From a virus: 63,208 nucleotides of DNA. A program made the translations under genes and the position numbers. Under the pieces are notes generated by a model that had not been told where the DNA came from, did no database searches, and worked only from the letters and a program-made list of their open reading frames with translations. The stretch covers positions 1 through 63,208 of IMG/VR virus record IMGVR_UViG_3300030406_003636, one strand, 5' to 3'. Each line of letters begins with the position of its first letter. Position 1 is the first letter of the stretch. Below, piece after piece: positions 45,398 to 53,566 of the stretch.

Positions 45398-47119
45398 CTA
45401 ACCATCACAACTTAAACAATCTTCACTAGTAGCGGCAGCTGCAATATCACCACGCAGCACTGATTCTGTCCGCATATAATACAAAGTTTTAATACCTTTT
45501 TTCCAAGCTTCTAAGTGTACTTTATTTATAAACTTAGGATCAGCTTGAGCAGGAAAAGCTAAGTTTAAACTTACAGCTTGATCAACATACTGTTGTCGTA
45601 TACCTGCTTGATTAACTAACTCTAGTTGATTTATTTCCTTAAATGTTTTATATACCTCTTTTATAGGAACATCATGTTCACCTACAGTTACTTTGTCTAG
45701 CTCTTTAATATCTTGTACAGATCCACCGTCAGCTAGTATTTTATTCCATATCTTATCAGTGTTTAACTTTTTCTTTTTAAGTTCATTGACAAGAGTAGGA
45801 TTTTTACGTATAAACGTGCCTTTCGCGCTTTGATCCGTAAATACATTAGCTGCCCAAGGCTCGATTCCTGGACTAATATTACCAGCAAGCTTTGAATTAC
45901 TAACGGTAGGTGCAATAGCGCGAAGATGAGTATTACGAAATCCGGTACCCACGCACCATAACGGTTCACCATACGTCTCTGCCAGCGCCATGCTAGCCCT
46001 TTCACTCTCGATTTTAATCTGACTAAAAATTCTTCTTGTTTCATGTTGTGCTAATAATCCTTCAAAAGGATAACCTTTTTGTTGTAAATATGTATGCCAA
46101 CCTAAAACACCTAAACCTAATGCTCTACCTTTTTCTGCAAATCTAACTGCATTTTCAAAGCCTCTTCTGTTCTTAGCTTTTTGTATAAACTCTTCTAATA
46201 CACCATCTAAAAACCATATGCTATCATATATTAAGTTTGTATTTTTCCACTCATTATATTTAGCTAGATTTAAACTAGATAAACAACAAACAAAGCTATG
46301 GTTCTCATCCGTGTGTAATACTATTTCACTACATATGTTAGTCATAAATACTTTTAAAGCATTATCCTTATACATACTTGGGTTTTGTTTATTAACATTA
46401 CCTTTAAACATTACATAAGGTTCACCAGTTGCTTTACGTTTTTGAAGTAATTTACCCCATTTACGTCTTGCTACTTTATCTCCAGCTGCTAGCTTTCTCA
46501 TAAACTTATCACCAATAATAGTACATTGATGTAAGTTTAACGACTGTCTATTAACATCACCTTTAGGTTCTCTTATTTCCAGCCAGTCTTCCCAGTCAGC
46601 GTGTTCAATATTTAAGTTGACTGAAGCAGCACCTCTACGTACAGCACCTTGATTTGTAGCTAGTATACTTGAGTCGTATACTTTACAAAATGGAACTATA
46701 CCATCTGAAGTACCGTTCATTGTTATCTCTGATCCTGCTGGCCTTATTTGGTTTATACCAATACCTACGCCACCACCATGCTTAGCTAGCAACATCATCT
46801 CTAAATTTTTCTTGCCAATATCATATATGCTATCAGCAACATCAATACCAAAACAAGATATAGGTAAACCTCTTTCTGTTCCAGTGTTTGATAAAACAGG
46901 TGAAGCTAAACATAACCAACCGTTCCATATGTATTCAAAAAACTTATCTGCCATTTCTGGTTTTTTAAGTCTCATTGCTACAGTATCTGCAACTCTTTTG
47001 TAAGCTTGTCTAGGTGTTTCACCGTTAAATAAATAACCACCTGTTATTGTTTTTTTGTATACGTCAGCGTCTGCCCACTCTGGGTAGTCCTGACCTTTTA
47101 TCCATCTATTGCTCCACAT
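45398..47119 (-). CDS. nrdA: Class I ribonucleotide reductase, large subunit
   Basis: 573 residues, reduces ribonucleotides to deoxyribonucleotides with NrdB. The usual ~760 residues are shortened because the N-terminal ATP-cone (activity site) is missing. Visible are PISCFG (first active-site Cys), FMTNICSEI (N-x-C-x-E radical site), TLYYMRTES (the Tyr pair of the radical pathway) and a C-terminal EDCLSCDG Cys pair that receives electrons. Lack of the ATP-cone predicts loss of dATP inhibition, common in phage enzymes. The start at 47119 overlaps the small lipoprotein-like gene by 14 bases. Confidence 0.95.
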   Translation of the reverse strand: MWSNRWIKGQDYPEWADADVYKKTITGGYLFNGETPRQAYKRVADTVAMRLKKPEMADKFFEYIWNGWLCLASPVLSNTGTERGLPISCFGIDVADSIYDIGKKNLEMMLLAKHGGGVGIGINQIRPAGSEITMNGTSDGIVPFCKVYDSSILATNQGAVRRGAASVNLNIEHADWEDWLEIREPKGDVNRQSLNLHQCTIIGDKFMRKLAAGDKVARRKWGKLLQKRKATGEPYVMFKGNVNKQNPSMYKDNALKVFMTNICSEIVLHTDENHSFVCCLSSLNLAKYNEWKNTNLIYDSIWFLDGVLEEFIQKAKNRRGFENAVRFAEKGRALGLGVLGWHTYLQQKGYPFEGLLAQHETRRIFSQIKIESERASMALAETYGEPLWCVGTGFRNTHLRAIAPTVSNSKLAGNISPGIEPWAANVFTDQSAKGTFIRKNPTLVNELKKKKLNTDKIWNKILADGGSVQDIKELDKVTVGEHDVPIKEVYKTFKEINQLELVNQAGIRQQYVDQAVSLNLAFPAQADPKFINKVHLEAWKKGIKTLYYMRTESVLRGDIAAAATSEDCLSCDG

Positions 47120-47321
47120 CTCTCAATATAATTCCTGTTAGTTCATGGTTATTCCAAAAGGTAGTATCTTCTAAAACTAGTTCTTCACGAGTTCTTAATA
47201 CAGGTAAACCTTTATTATCTTTAAACTCATACCAACGTACTTCATCGTAGTATACTTTAAACCACCTGTTTGGAACACAACTCAGGAGCAACATGAATAA
47301 TGTTAATATTATTTTTCTCAT
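47106..47321 (-). CDS. Small lipoprotein-like protein between nrdB and nrdA
   Basis: 71 residues. Start MRKIILTLFMLLLSCVPNRWFKVYYDEVRWYEFKDNKGLPVLRTREELVLEDTTFWNNHELTGIILRDVEQ has a short hydrophobic signal and LLLSC lipobox. The 14-base overlap with nrdA and the 5-base gap to nrdB make it part of the same transcript. No family recognised. An envelope function encoded within a nucleotide operon is unexpected. Confidence 0.5.
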   Translation of the reverse strand: MRKIILTLFMLLLSCVPNRWFKVYYDEVRWYEFKDNKGLPVLRTREELVLEDTTFWNNHELTGIILRDVEQ

Positions 47322-47326
47322 ATTAT

Positions 47327-48286
47327 TTACCAGATGTTTTCGAAATCTTCTCCCTCATTTGCTTTGCTATAGTCGGTCGACCTAATAGCAAAAAAATCGG
47401 TATGAGTATGACCCCCAGTAAGATGATAGAACCAATCGAGGTTCTTAGCTTTTTCTTCTTGGTAGTCAAATATTTCTTTGTATCCGAGTTCCACCATTTT
47501 TTCATTTGCTCTTTTTCTAATAAATTGTTTAAGATCTTCTGCCTTTAAATTTTCAAGGTCACCCATCTCAAACATCTTGTCTATATACTTTTCTTCTAAT
47601 TCAACCATAGTCATTGCAGCATCTTCAATATGAGGCTTGCATGCTTTTCTAAGCATACTTTTTTCTTCACACATATGATTAAATAATCTACAACCCATCT
47701 TACTGTGTAACGATTCATCACGCACCGACCATTTCATTTGTTGGCCAATACCTTTTAATAAGTTTCTCATTTGGAAACTATATAATACTGCAAAAGCAGA
47801 ATATAACGAAACGCCTTCAGCAAACGCGCTAAACACAGCTAATGATTTAGCTATACCAACTGGATCAGTGCCATCATAACTAACTAAGTTATCAAATCTA
47901 TCAGCTGTCGCTGGCTCATGTAAAAACGCTTCAAAGTTTTCAAGGCCTAATGTTTCATTTAAGTAACTATAAGCCACAGCGTGTATTGTTTCTTGCGAGC
48001 CAAACATCATTGCCATTTGTTGTATTTCATGTTTAGGAAACCAACCAACTACTTTCTGTGTCCAATAATCAGACACAGCACATTCAGTTTGCGCAAAGCC
48101 TAGTAATATATTACCTACTAAATTTTTCTCAGCGTCAGTTAACTTCTCGTTCCAGTCTTTAACATCGCCACTCATTGGTATTTCTGTATGTAACCAAAAA
48201 GCTTGTGCTTGTTTTAACCAACCTTCTGTATAATACTCTGGGTACTCAAAAGGTTTATATGCTATTCTGTTGTCAAATAATCCCAT
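47327..48286 (-). CDS. nrdB: Class I ribonucleotide reductase, small subunit
   Basis: 319 residues from the ATG at 48286 (MGLFDNRIAYKPFEYPEYYTEGW); nine extra upstream codons (MFIFTLRLI) overlap the 48289 gene and are unlikely. It carries the diiron ligands E-T-I-H with Tyr three residues on (GSQETIHAVAYSYL), FAEGVSLYSAF and VRDESLHSKMG, so a tyrosyl-radical diiron centre is expected. The C-terminal tail SKANEGEDFENIW ends in an acidic, aromatic peptide as needed to bind NrdA. Confidence 0.94.
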   Translation of the reverse strand: MGLFDNRIAYKPFEYPEYYTEGWLKQAQAFWLHTEIPMSGDVKDWNEKLTDAEKNLVGNILLGFAQTECAVSDYWTQKVVGWFPKHEIQQMAMMFGSQETIHAVAYSYLNETLGLENFEAFLHEPATADRFDNLVSYDGTDPVGIAKSLAVFSAFAEGVSLYSAFAVLYSFQMRNLLKGIGQQMKWSVRDESLHSKMGCRLFNHMCEEKSMLRKACKPHIEDAAMTMVELEEKYIDKMFEMGDLENLKAEDLKQFIRKRANEKMVELGYKEIFDYQEEKAKNLDWFYHLTGGHTHTDFFAIRSTDYSKANEGEDFENIW

Positions 48287-48288
48287 AA

Positions 48289-48438
48289 TTAATCGTAATG
48301 TAAAGATAAACAAATATCAAATAAAAATACATAAAATACATGGTCTATTTTTTGTTGTTGCTCGTCTACATACTGTCTGTAGCCGAAGAGTAAACCAGTA
48401 AATATACCAAAACTTAACTCCCATCTAATTAATTTCAT
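48289..48438 (-). CDS. Small conserved phage protein
   Basis: 49 residues: MKLIRWELSFGIFTGLLFGYRQYVDEQQQKIDHVFYVFLFDICLSLHYD. The pattern x-F-G-I-x-x-G-L-L-F-G-x-R-x-Y..HVFY...D.C resembles a short protein seen in flavobacterial phages. ATG at 48438 overlaps the upstream stop as ATGA. The stop is 2 bases before the nrdB start. Function unknown. Confidence 0.6.
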   Translation of the reverse strand: MKLIRWELSFGIFTGLLFGYRQYVDEQQQKIDHVFYVFLFDICLSLHYD

Positions 48439-48575
48439 CTTCCTTGTCCTCTATATTTAGAGCCAGAATAATACTTACCATGCTGTTGATTTGTGTTTCT
48501 ATTTTTAGAATGTATACCTGGTCTTTTCTTTTTAGGTTTAAATCTATATGCTTGTAAATTTAATCTTCTAGCCAT
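48435..48575 (-). CDS. Small basic protein
   Basis: 46 residues: ARRLNLQAYRFKPKKKRPGIHSKNRNTNQQHGKYYSGSKYRGQGR after Met. Very basic, Asn/Gln/Tyr rich. Overlaps the resolvase end by 8 bases and the next gene by 4 bases. Likely nucleic-acid binding; unassigned. Confidence 0.55.
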   Translation of the reverse strand: MARRLNLQAYRFKPKKKRPGIHSKNRNTNQQHGKYYSGSKYRGQGR

Positions 48576-49008
48576 TTTTAATTAGTTTAACTACTTCATC
48601 ACACTCACTCTGTCTTTGTGGTTTGTATAGAGTTATATCAGGTAAATTATCTGCTACGTATTTTTTAAACAACTTCCAACGTATTGGAAATGATTCGTTA
48701 GCTCTACCTTTACACTCAATGATAAAGTTTTTTCCTTCAAAATCTGGTGTATACTTAATAGCTAAAACTTTTTTATTTCCTCTATTAACCATATCACCTT
48801 TACCATTTGATTGTCTTTCGTATGAAAGGTTTTTAAATTCAAATGGTGGTATTAACTCAAACGATCTTTGTTCGTATTGAGCTTTTATTCTAGCTTTTTT
48901 TAAAGCTTTGTACATATAAGCTTCAAGTCCACTAGCAAATTTAATCCCGTCAACAGTAACTTTTTTACTAACAACGGGACCACGTTTTCTTCTAATCTTT
49001 CTTCTCAT
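48568..49008 (-). CDS. Endonuclease I-like Holliday junction resolvase
   Basis: 146 residues from the ATG at 49008 (MRRKIRRKRGP); an upstream Met at 49047 is less likely because it lies in the previous gene. A PD-(D/E)xK-type core is visible: GIKFASGLEAYMYKALKKA (Glu), AIKYTPDFEGKNFIIECKGRAN (Asp and E-x-K). This order is like T7 endonuclease I / DUF1064 enzymes that cut branched DNA. It could resolve junctions before packaging and degrade host DNA. Confidence 0.75.
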   Translation of the reverse strand: MRRKIRRKRGPVVSKKVTVDGIKFASGLEAYMYKALKKARIKAQYEQRSFELIPPFEFKNLSYERQSNGKGDMVNRGNKKVLAIKYTPDFEGKNFIIECKGRANESFPIRWKLFKKYVADNLPDITLYKPQRQSECDEVVKLIKNG

Positions 49009-49213
49009 TGATACAAGTTTTTGCAGCTTCAATGTATAACAACGCATCCATTATTTCTTCTTGTACATCAACTAAAAAATCATATAGATTTTTTTTATTA
49101 GTTGTTACTTCATTGTGCATTGTTTGCCCGTACTTTTGTTGACCAACTAAACTACGTTTGTCCATTTTAGCTATAACAGCTTGTACTATTTTATCTTCGG
49201 TATTAATTTTCAT
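48992..49213 (-). CDS. Small MazG-like / phage conserved protein
   Basis: 73 residues from the ATG at 49213 (MKINTEDKIVQAVIAKMDKRSLVGQQKYGQTMHNEVTTNKKNLYDFLVDVQEEIMDALLYIEAAKTCINEKKD). The R..G..KYG.TM...and VQEEIMDALLYIE phrases are found in many phage proteins related to all-alpha NTP pyrophosphatases; E-E-x-x-D resembles half of the MazG metal motif. It lies directly after the GIY-YIG/MazG fusion and overlaps its stop by 11 bases. Confidence 0.6.
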   Translation of the reverse strand: MKINTEDKIVQAVIAKMDKRSLVGQQKYGQTMHNEVTTNKKNLYDFLVDVQEEIMDALLYIEAAKTCINEKKD

Positions 49214-49976
49214 CTTTAACAAATGTACCGTTAATCATTTTACCTTTTCTACTTGATATTTCATTGTAAGCGGATGCTATACAATCTTCTATGTTATAGC
49301 CAGATAATGTAGCTAGATTAGTTAATACAACTACTGAATCACCAATAGCATCAACTATTTCTGGTTTATCATTTTCTAATACAGCTTTAGCTAATTCACC
49401 AACTTCTTCTTGTAGTTTTATAAGCTGCGTTTTAGAATCACCATCTTTGTATATACCTCTTTGATCAGCCCAGTCTCGTATGTTTGTAAACATTTTAAGA
49501 GGTTTTTTAGATGTTATTTTGTTTACAGGTTTGTTAGTAAAAGCAGCAAACGCTTTATTGTAAATGTAAGATCTATTAGGATTATACATAGATGTTTTTA
49601 CATTTTTCATTATCCATTGTATTGTTTCACTATTTATTGTAAACTTACCGTGTTCGGTATCCCACTCCATACCTATGACATCAAATAATCTACCTTTAAG
49701 TTTATCAACAGGCACAGGAAAAGTTGTGGTTTGTTCTGTTATATTTATTTTCATTGTGGTTTTTGGTTTTAAATTTTTATATAATGTACGATCAACCTTA
49801 TAGCCAAAAGCTTTTTGCAATTGTATCTCTCTAATAGATACAATATCAAGGTCATCGTGTTCTTCTAATACTTCATATTCGCCTGGTCCATAGCCTTGTT
49901 GTATAGTGACCCGGTTAATAAGATCACAGGTAACACCTATTTTTTTACCAGGAATATGATAAATAAAATACTTCAT
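49203..49976 (-). CDS. GIY-YIG nuclease-like domain fused to MazG pyrophosphohydrolase
   Basis: 257 residues in two parts. Residues 1-65 (YFIYHIPGKKIGVTCDLINRVTIQQGYGPGEYEVLEEHDDLDIVSIREIQLQKAFGYKVD) match a GIY-YIG-like fold common in marine phages: FIYH for GIY, KIG for YIG, catalytic-position Arg and Glu present. Residues about 165-255 are MazG-like: RDWADQRGI, LQEEVGELAKAVL (E190, E191, E194) and EIVDAIGDSVV (D209, D213), which hydrolyse (d)NTP to (d)NMP. Its ATG overlaps the stop of the dCMP-hydroxymethylase-like gene. The two domains recall T4 endonuclease II and dCTPase. Confidence 0.75.
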   Translation of the reverse strand: MKYFIYHIPGKKIGVTCDLINRVTIQQGYGPGEYEVLEEHDDLDIVSIREIQLQKAFGYKVDRTLYKNLKPKTTMKINITEQTTTFPVPVDKLKGRLFDVIGMEWDTEHGKFTINSETIQWIMKNVKTSMYNPNRSYIYNKAFAAFTNKPVNKITSKKPLKMFTNIRDWADQRGIYKDGDSKTQLIKLQEEVGELAKAVLENDKPEIVDAIGDSVVVLTNLATLSGYNIEDCIASAYNEISSRKGKMINGTFVKDEN

Positions 49977-50611
49977 AATTTATCGTTATAAATATGCATG
50001 TTATGTGCGTGATGGTAGTACCATCCTAGCTCTTTATTTGTATCCTTAGCAACCATTTGTTGCAACATACTAAAACAGTATTGATCATTACAAAAGCCGT
50101 ACCAGAGATCATTAGATCTCATATAAACAGACATATTTAGTTTGTTATCTAGTATCGTAAATTGTACCGCGTAAGTACACGGCGTATCATTGTGATACTC
50201 TTCGTTTTCTTTAGCATCATATATACTTATGGCACCGTGCCTAGTATCTTCAACTCTATTTAAGATGTCTACAATGTAGTCATATTGACCATTACGCATC
50301 CATTGCCAACCATAGTTACTATTAACATAACCATTTTCATCAGCCATACGCTCCCATATAGGAGGTATTTTGCCGTATATATCGCCTAGTTTTTTAATGT
50401 TATTATCACCTGATAAATACCATTGCCACTCAGCGTCGGCATATTCTTTTTTCCACTTTCTTATTGGGTTTGTTATTAAATTATCAGCAGGATTTTGTAT
50501 ATAAAAACCTATATTAAACATTGCTTTTGTATTAGCAAAATCTCTACCTGCTTCAGGTATTAATTTCCAATAATGATTGAAAGCGTGATTTGCATTATAA
50601 AATGTTTCCAT
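49973..50611 (-). CDS. Thymidylate synthase family, predicted dCMP hydroxymethylase
   Basis: 212 residues. The ThyA-family catalytic Cys is C145 in DTPCTYAVQF, the phosphate-binding pair is R165-S166, and H206-x-Y208 (HNMHIY) binds the deoxyribose. At the position of the TS asparagine that selects dUMP (N177 in E. coli) the sequence reads D176 in RSNDLWYGFCND. Asn-to-Asp there is the hallmark of dCMP hydroxymethylase (T4 gp42). It is shorter than TS (~264), as in other phage enzymes. It overlaps the neighbours by 1 and 4 bases. A diverged TS remains an alternative. Confidence 0.72.
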   Translation of the reverse strand: METFYNANHAFNHYWKLIPEAGRDFANTKAMFNIGFYIQNPADNLITNPIRKWKKEYADAEWQWYLSGDNNIKKLGDIYGKIPPIWERMADENGYVNSNYGWQWMRNGQYDYIVDILNRVEDTRHGAISIYDAKENEEYHNDTPCTYAVQFTILDNKLNMSVYMRSNDLWYGFCNDQYCFSMLQQMVAKDTNKELGWYYHHAHNMHIYNDKL

Positions 50612-52341
50612 TATTCCCAGGGTAATTCTTCTTTATCTTGTACATCAGTTTCAACTGGTACATATGAACCTGATTTAGGTTCCCAGTTAAAAAATGCTTC
50701 TGCTCCGTTTTCACCTAAGTTTTGAAACTTAACTTTTAAAACTTTAACTTTAGTATTTTTAGCTTGGTAATCTCTATGAACTAATAAACCATGATAACTA
50801 GCATCATACCACTCACCACCACCTTTTATATTATACATAGTTGGTTCTTCAATTTTACCATCTTGTCCTTTCATCATCTTAGTTGGATGAGCGACAATAA
50901 ATACTAATACGTCATATTTTTTAGCAAATACTTCGATCTTAGTTAGATAATCCATAGTATATCTATTAACATCATCTGATACAGCTCTAGTGTCTCTGAC
51001 TTTATTATATGGATCAATGACAAGGCATTTAATACCTTTACGTTTTACAAGTTCAGCGCCTTTACGTAATACAGACTCAAGATCATACTTATCCATATCA
51101 ATAAAATAAAAGTTATCATTAACATGTTCAGATACTTGTTTCCATTTACTACCGCCAATATCGCCAGGCGAAGGCATATCTTGCCACACCTTTCGCATTA
51201 GCTTATGCGCGTGTAAATATGTTGGTTGATTTTCAGGACTTGCAAAAGCAGTTTTCCAATTGTAATTGTTATTATAACCAACTACCATTTGATCTACAAA
51301 ATCTGATTTACCTGATGAAGGTATACCAGTTACAGTGATAAACTGCCCAGTGTACGTGCTGAATATTTTATCAAAGTTTTTTAAACCAACCTGATAACCA
51401 GGTTTAAAACCATTTTTAACAAAGTCTTTTAAATCTTCTTCAACATCTTTTAATGTAGATACATTTTCAAGAGGAACTGGTTTTGCTATTGTTACTAGAT
51501 TTTTAAGTGCATCAGCGCCGTAAGTATTTAAATACTCGTTAGCATCTTTACAGTCTTTTAAATCTATTAAGTAACAAACTTCAGCGCCAAGTCTACGTAT
51601 AAACTCTTGCTGTAAAGCCATACCAGCTTCATCTTGATCAACCGCTAAAATTATTTTTTCTTTGTTTTCAAAGTAATCAATGCAGTTATCTAAGTAATCT
51701 AAATTATTTTGATTTAATGTAGCACCGTTGGGTACTGACACTACGTTTCTAACTCCAGCTTCAACGAAGCTTAAAGCATCTATTTCACCTTCAGTTATAA
51801 CGCAACTGTCATGACCTATAATACTATTAATATTATAAAATATCTTTTCAGCTCCTTTATATAACTTAAAGTTTTTTCTACCATCACGGTATTTAATATT
51901 AATAAGCTCGTTGCCCATATAATAATTAAACCTGATAGTATTCTCGTCCTTGCCAGTTTGCGGCATCCACTCTTTAGTTTCTGTTACATTACAATAATCT
52001 AAAGTTTGTGGTGATATACCACGTGACTCAAACCATTTTAAAACCTTATCACTAAGCTCGCTGTTGTATTGTACAACTTGAGGTGATGAATCAGGTTTGG
52101 CATATTCTTTATCAGACTTACCTTTTCTTTCGTAAGTATGTAGTTGAAATGTTTCGTTGCAATTGTGACAAGTACCGAGACCACGTTCCCAATCATACGA
52201 AGCACATTGCTTCTTTTGATTTTTAGGTTTCCTATTATGGGAACACAAGGGACAAGTCCCCTGTGTTTTACCCACTGCAAGGTCATGTTGATTGAACTTG
52301 TCAATAACAAATCCATTGATCTCTGTGTTTTCTACTTGCAT
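50611..52341 (-). CDS. Primase-helicase (T7 gp4-like)
   Basis: 576 residues. N-terminal zinc ribbon (CPLC..CASYDWERGLGTCHNC, about 34-62), TOPRIM segment (CVITEGEIDALSFVEAG, ILAVDQDEAG), then DnaB/RecA-type helicase with Walker A TVTGIPSSGKSDFVDQM and Walker B CLVIDPYNKV, plus a DnaB-like Gln/His-containing segment VFIVAHPTKM. It unwinds the replication fork and makes primers. The product ends in an acidic tail (DVQDKEELPWE), as in T7 gp4, which contacts polymerase. With no phage polymerase seen it would have to work with the host enzyme. Confidence 0.92.
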   Translation of the reverse strand: MQVENTEINGFVIDKFNQHDLAVGKTQGTCPLCSHNRKPKNQKKQCASYDWERGLGTCHNCNETFQLHTYERKGKSDKEYAKPDSSPQVVQYNSELSDKVLKWFESRGISPQTLDYCNVTETKEWMPQTGKDENTIRFNYYMGNELINIKYRDGRKNFKLYKGAEKIFYNINSIIGHDSCVITEGEIDALSFVEAGVRNVVSVPNGATLNQNNLDYLDNCIDYFENKEKIILAVDQDEAGMALQQEFIRRLGAEVCYLIDLKDCKDANEYLNTYGADALKNLVTIAKPVPLENVSTLKDVEEDLKDFVKNGFKPGYQVGLKNFDKIFSTYTGQFITVTGIPSSGKSDFVDQMVVGYNNNYNWKTAFASPENQPTYLHAHKLMRKVWQDMPSPGDIGGSKWKQVSEHVNDNFYFIDMDKYDLESVLRKGAELVKRKGIKCLVIDPYNKVRDTRAVSDDVNRYTMDYLTKIEVFAKKYDVLVFIVAHPTKMMKGQDGKIEEPTMYNIKGGGEWYDASYHGLLVHRDYQAKNTKVKVLKVKFQNLGENGAEAFFNWEPKSGSYVPVETDVQDKEELPWE

Positions 52342-52344
52342 GTA

Positions 52345-52656
52345 TTAAAATGGTATATCATCATGTGTATCAGCAACTGGTTGCGGAGCAGCCTTTGCAG
52401 CACCTTGTACTGGTGTAGGCTCAGGAAAAGTACCATTAGTCCAAACAACCCTAACATTACCTAAGTAAGTTTTAGGTTCTTTAGCTTCTCTTTCCTCTTT
52501 AGTTTGATCAACGGCAACTGGGCCTTGATTACCAAACTGATCAGTCTCATCATTTACTGTTATTGATATAGGTAAATACTTACCTTTTTTACCAGTGATG
52601 ATCCTGTCTTTAGGAATAGCACTTAAGTTTATACTTGTTTTAATAATTCCAGCCAT
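52345..52656 (-). CDS. ssb: Single-stranded DNA-binding protein
   Basis: 103 residues, OB-like beta pattern (AGIIKTSINLSAIPKDRIITGKKGKYLPISITVNDETDQFGNQGPVAVDQTKEEREAKEPKTYLGNVRVVW), then a Pro/Ala-rich linker and the acidic end THDDIPF, the SSB C-terminal tip that binds partner proteins. Its place, 3 bases upstream of the primase-helicase, supports the call. Smaller than E. coli SSB (178). Confidence 0.78.
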   Translation of the reverse strand: MAGIIKTSINLSAIPKDRIITGKKGKYLPISITVNDETDQFGNQGPVAVDQTKEEREAKEPKTYLGNVRVVWTNGTFPEPTPVQGAAKAAPQPVADTHDDIPF

Positions 52657-52657
52657 A

Positions 52658-52825
52658 TTAGTATGTAGCTATTTGGTTAAACATCCTAGACATTTGGCTC
52701 TTTGTAGCGCCAGTTAGTCTTCTTAAATTATCAACAGCCTTTACGTGGCTTTGATTTGTGTAAAAATTATTTACGCTTGTTGTCATGCCTGTTACATCGC
52801 ATGTTCTTTTTCTAGTTCTTGCCAT
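52658..52825 (-). CDS. Small hypothetical protein
   Basis: 55 residues: ARTRKRTCDVTGMTTSVNNFYTNQSHVKAVDNLRRLTGATKSQMSRMFNQIATY after Met. Basic start, C-terminal helix with TGATKSQMSRMFNQI. Separated by 1 base from SSB, and its ATG is 9 bases after the RecE-like stop. Could be a small DNA-binding protein; no family recognised. Confidence 0.55.
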   Translation of the reverse strand: MARTRKRTCDVTGMTTSVNNFYTNQSHVKAVDNLRRLTGATKSQMSRMFNQIATY

Positions 52826-52834
52826 AATATTAAA

Positions 52835-53566
52835 TTAAAGTGTTTTGTTTATAAAATATTGCTTAGGATCAAAGTCCTTAGTCTTGTAAAATAAATCATA
52901 TATCTCACTTGCCTTCTCCACTTTTAACTGTCCACGATCTAAAAAATCGTTTGAACAATCAAATATACCTATTTGATTTGAATTTTTATCTATAACTATG
53001 AAAATAAATTCATAGCCAAACAACTTACTATAAATATAAGCTTGTGAATCGTAGTTATAACGATATGCACTAGACTTAAATTTATTTATATCAGCAGTTG
53101 TTTTTAAATCAACTATAACTCCATCATCATGGTTGATTATATCAGCCTTGCCCTTCCATTTGTTTCCAAATAATTCAGTGACAGCTGGCTTCTCATATTC
53201 AACTTCAGCCCCTCTGATTAAGTCACTGCATACTTTATTCTGCATAACTACATCAGTCATAGCTTCAATTTTATCAACTTCGTGTTTTAGTAGGCATAAC
53301 TCACCGCCTGATATTTCTTTATAAGCTTTTGTATTACGAGTTGTTGACTCAATAATTTTAAAACTTTTAAGCTTATCAGGTTCAAGTATTGCAGTATGAA
53401 AATACTTACCTACTAAAAACGCAGCTGATTCTTTACTGGGCTCGCCAAGAGCCAATGGGTTGTTAAATAGAGTTGATATATCACTATTACTGAGGAACTG
53501 TTTTCCGAAGACCCCATAGTAATGGTTATCATCTCTTAATTTATCAACCACCTTTTTTGTGTTCAT
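52835..53566 (-). CDS. RecE-like / PD-(D/E)xK exonuclease
   Basis: 243 residues. Start YGVFGKQFLSNSDISTLFNNPLALG is typical of the exonuclease VIII-like PDDEXK family. GKYFHTAILEPDKL supplies the early helix. The catalytic core is WKGKADIINHDDGVIVDLKTTADINKF, with the Asp and D-L-K (D/E-x-K) positions and a Gln in YNYDSQAYIYSKLFG (QxxxY). The gene follows an ERF recombinase by 0 bases, the classical exonuclease plus annealing-protein pair. Confidence 0.82.
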   Translation of the reverse strand: MNTKKVVDKLRDDNHYYGVFGKQFLSNSDISTLFNNPLALGEPSKESAAFLVGKYFHTAILEPDKLKSFKIIESTTRNTKAYKEISGGELCLLKHEVDKIEAMTDVVMQNKVCSDLIRGAEVEYEKPAVTELFGNKWKGKADIINHDDGVIVDLKTTADINKFKSSAYRYNYDSQAYIYSKLFGYEFIFIVIDKNSNQIGIFDCSNDFLDRGQLKVEKASEIYDLFYKTKDFDPKQYFINKTL

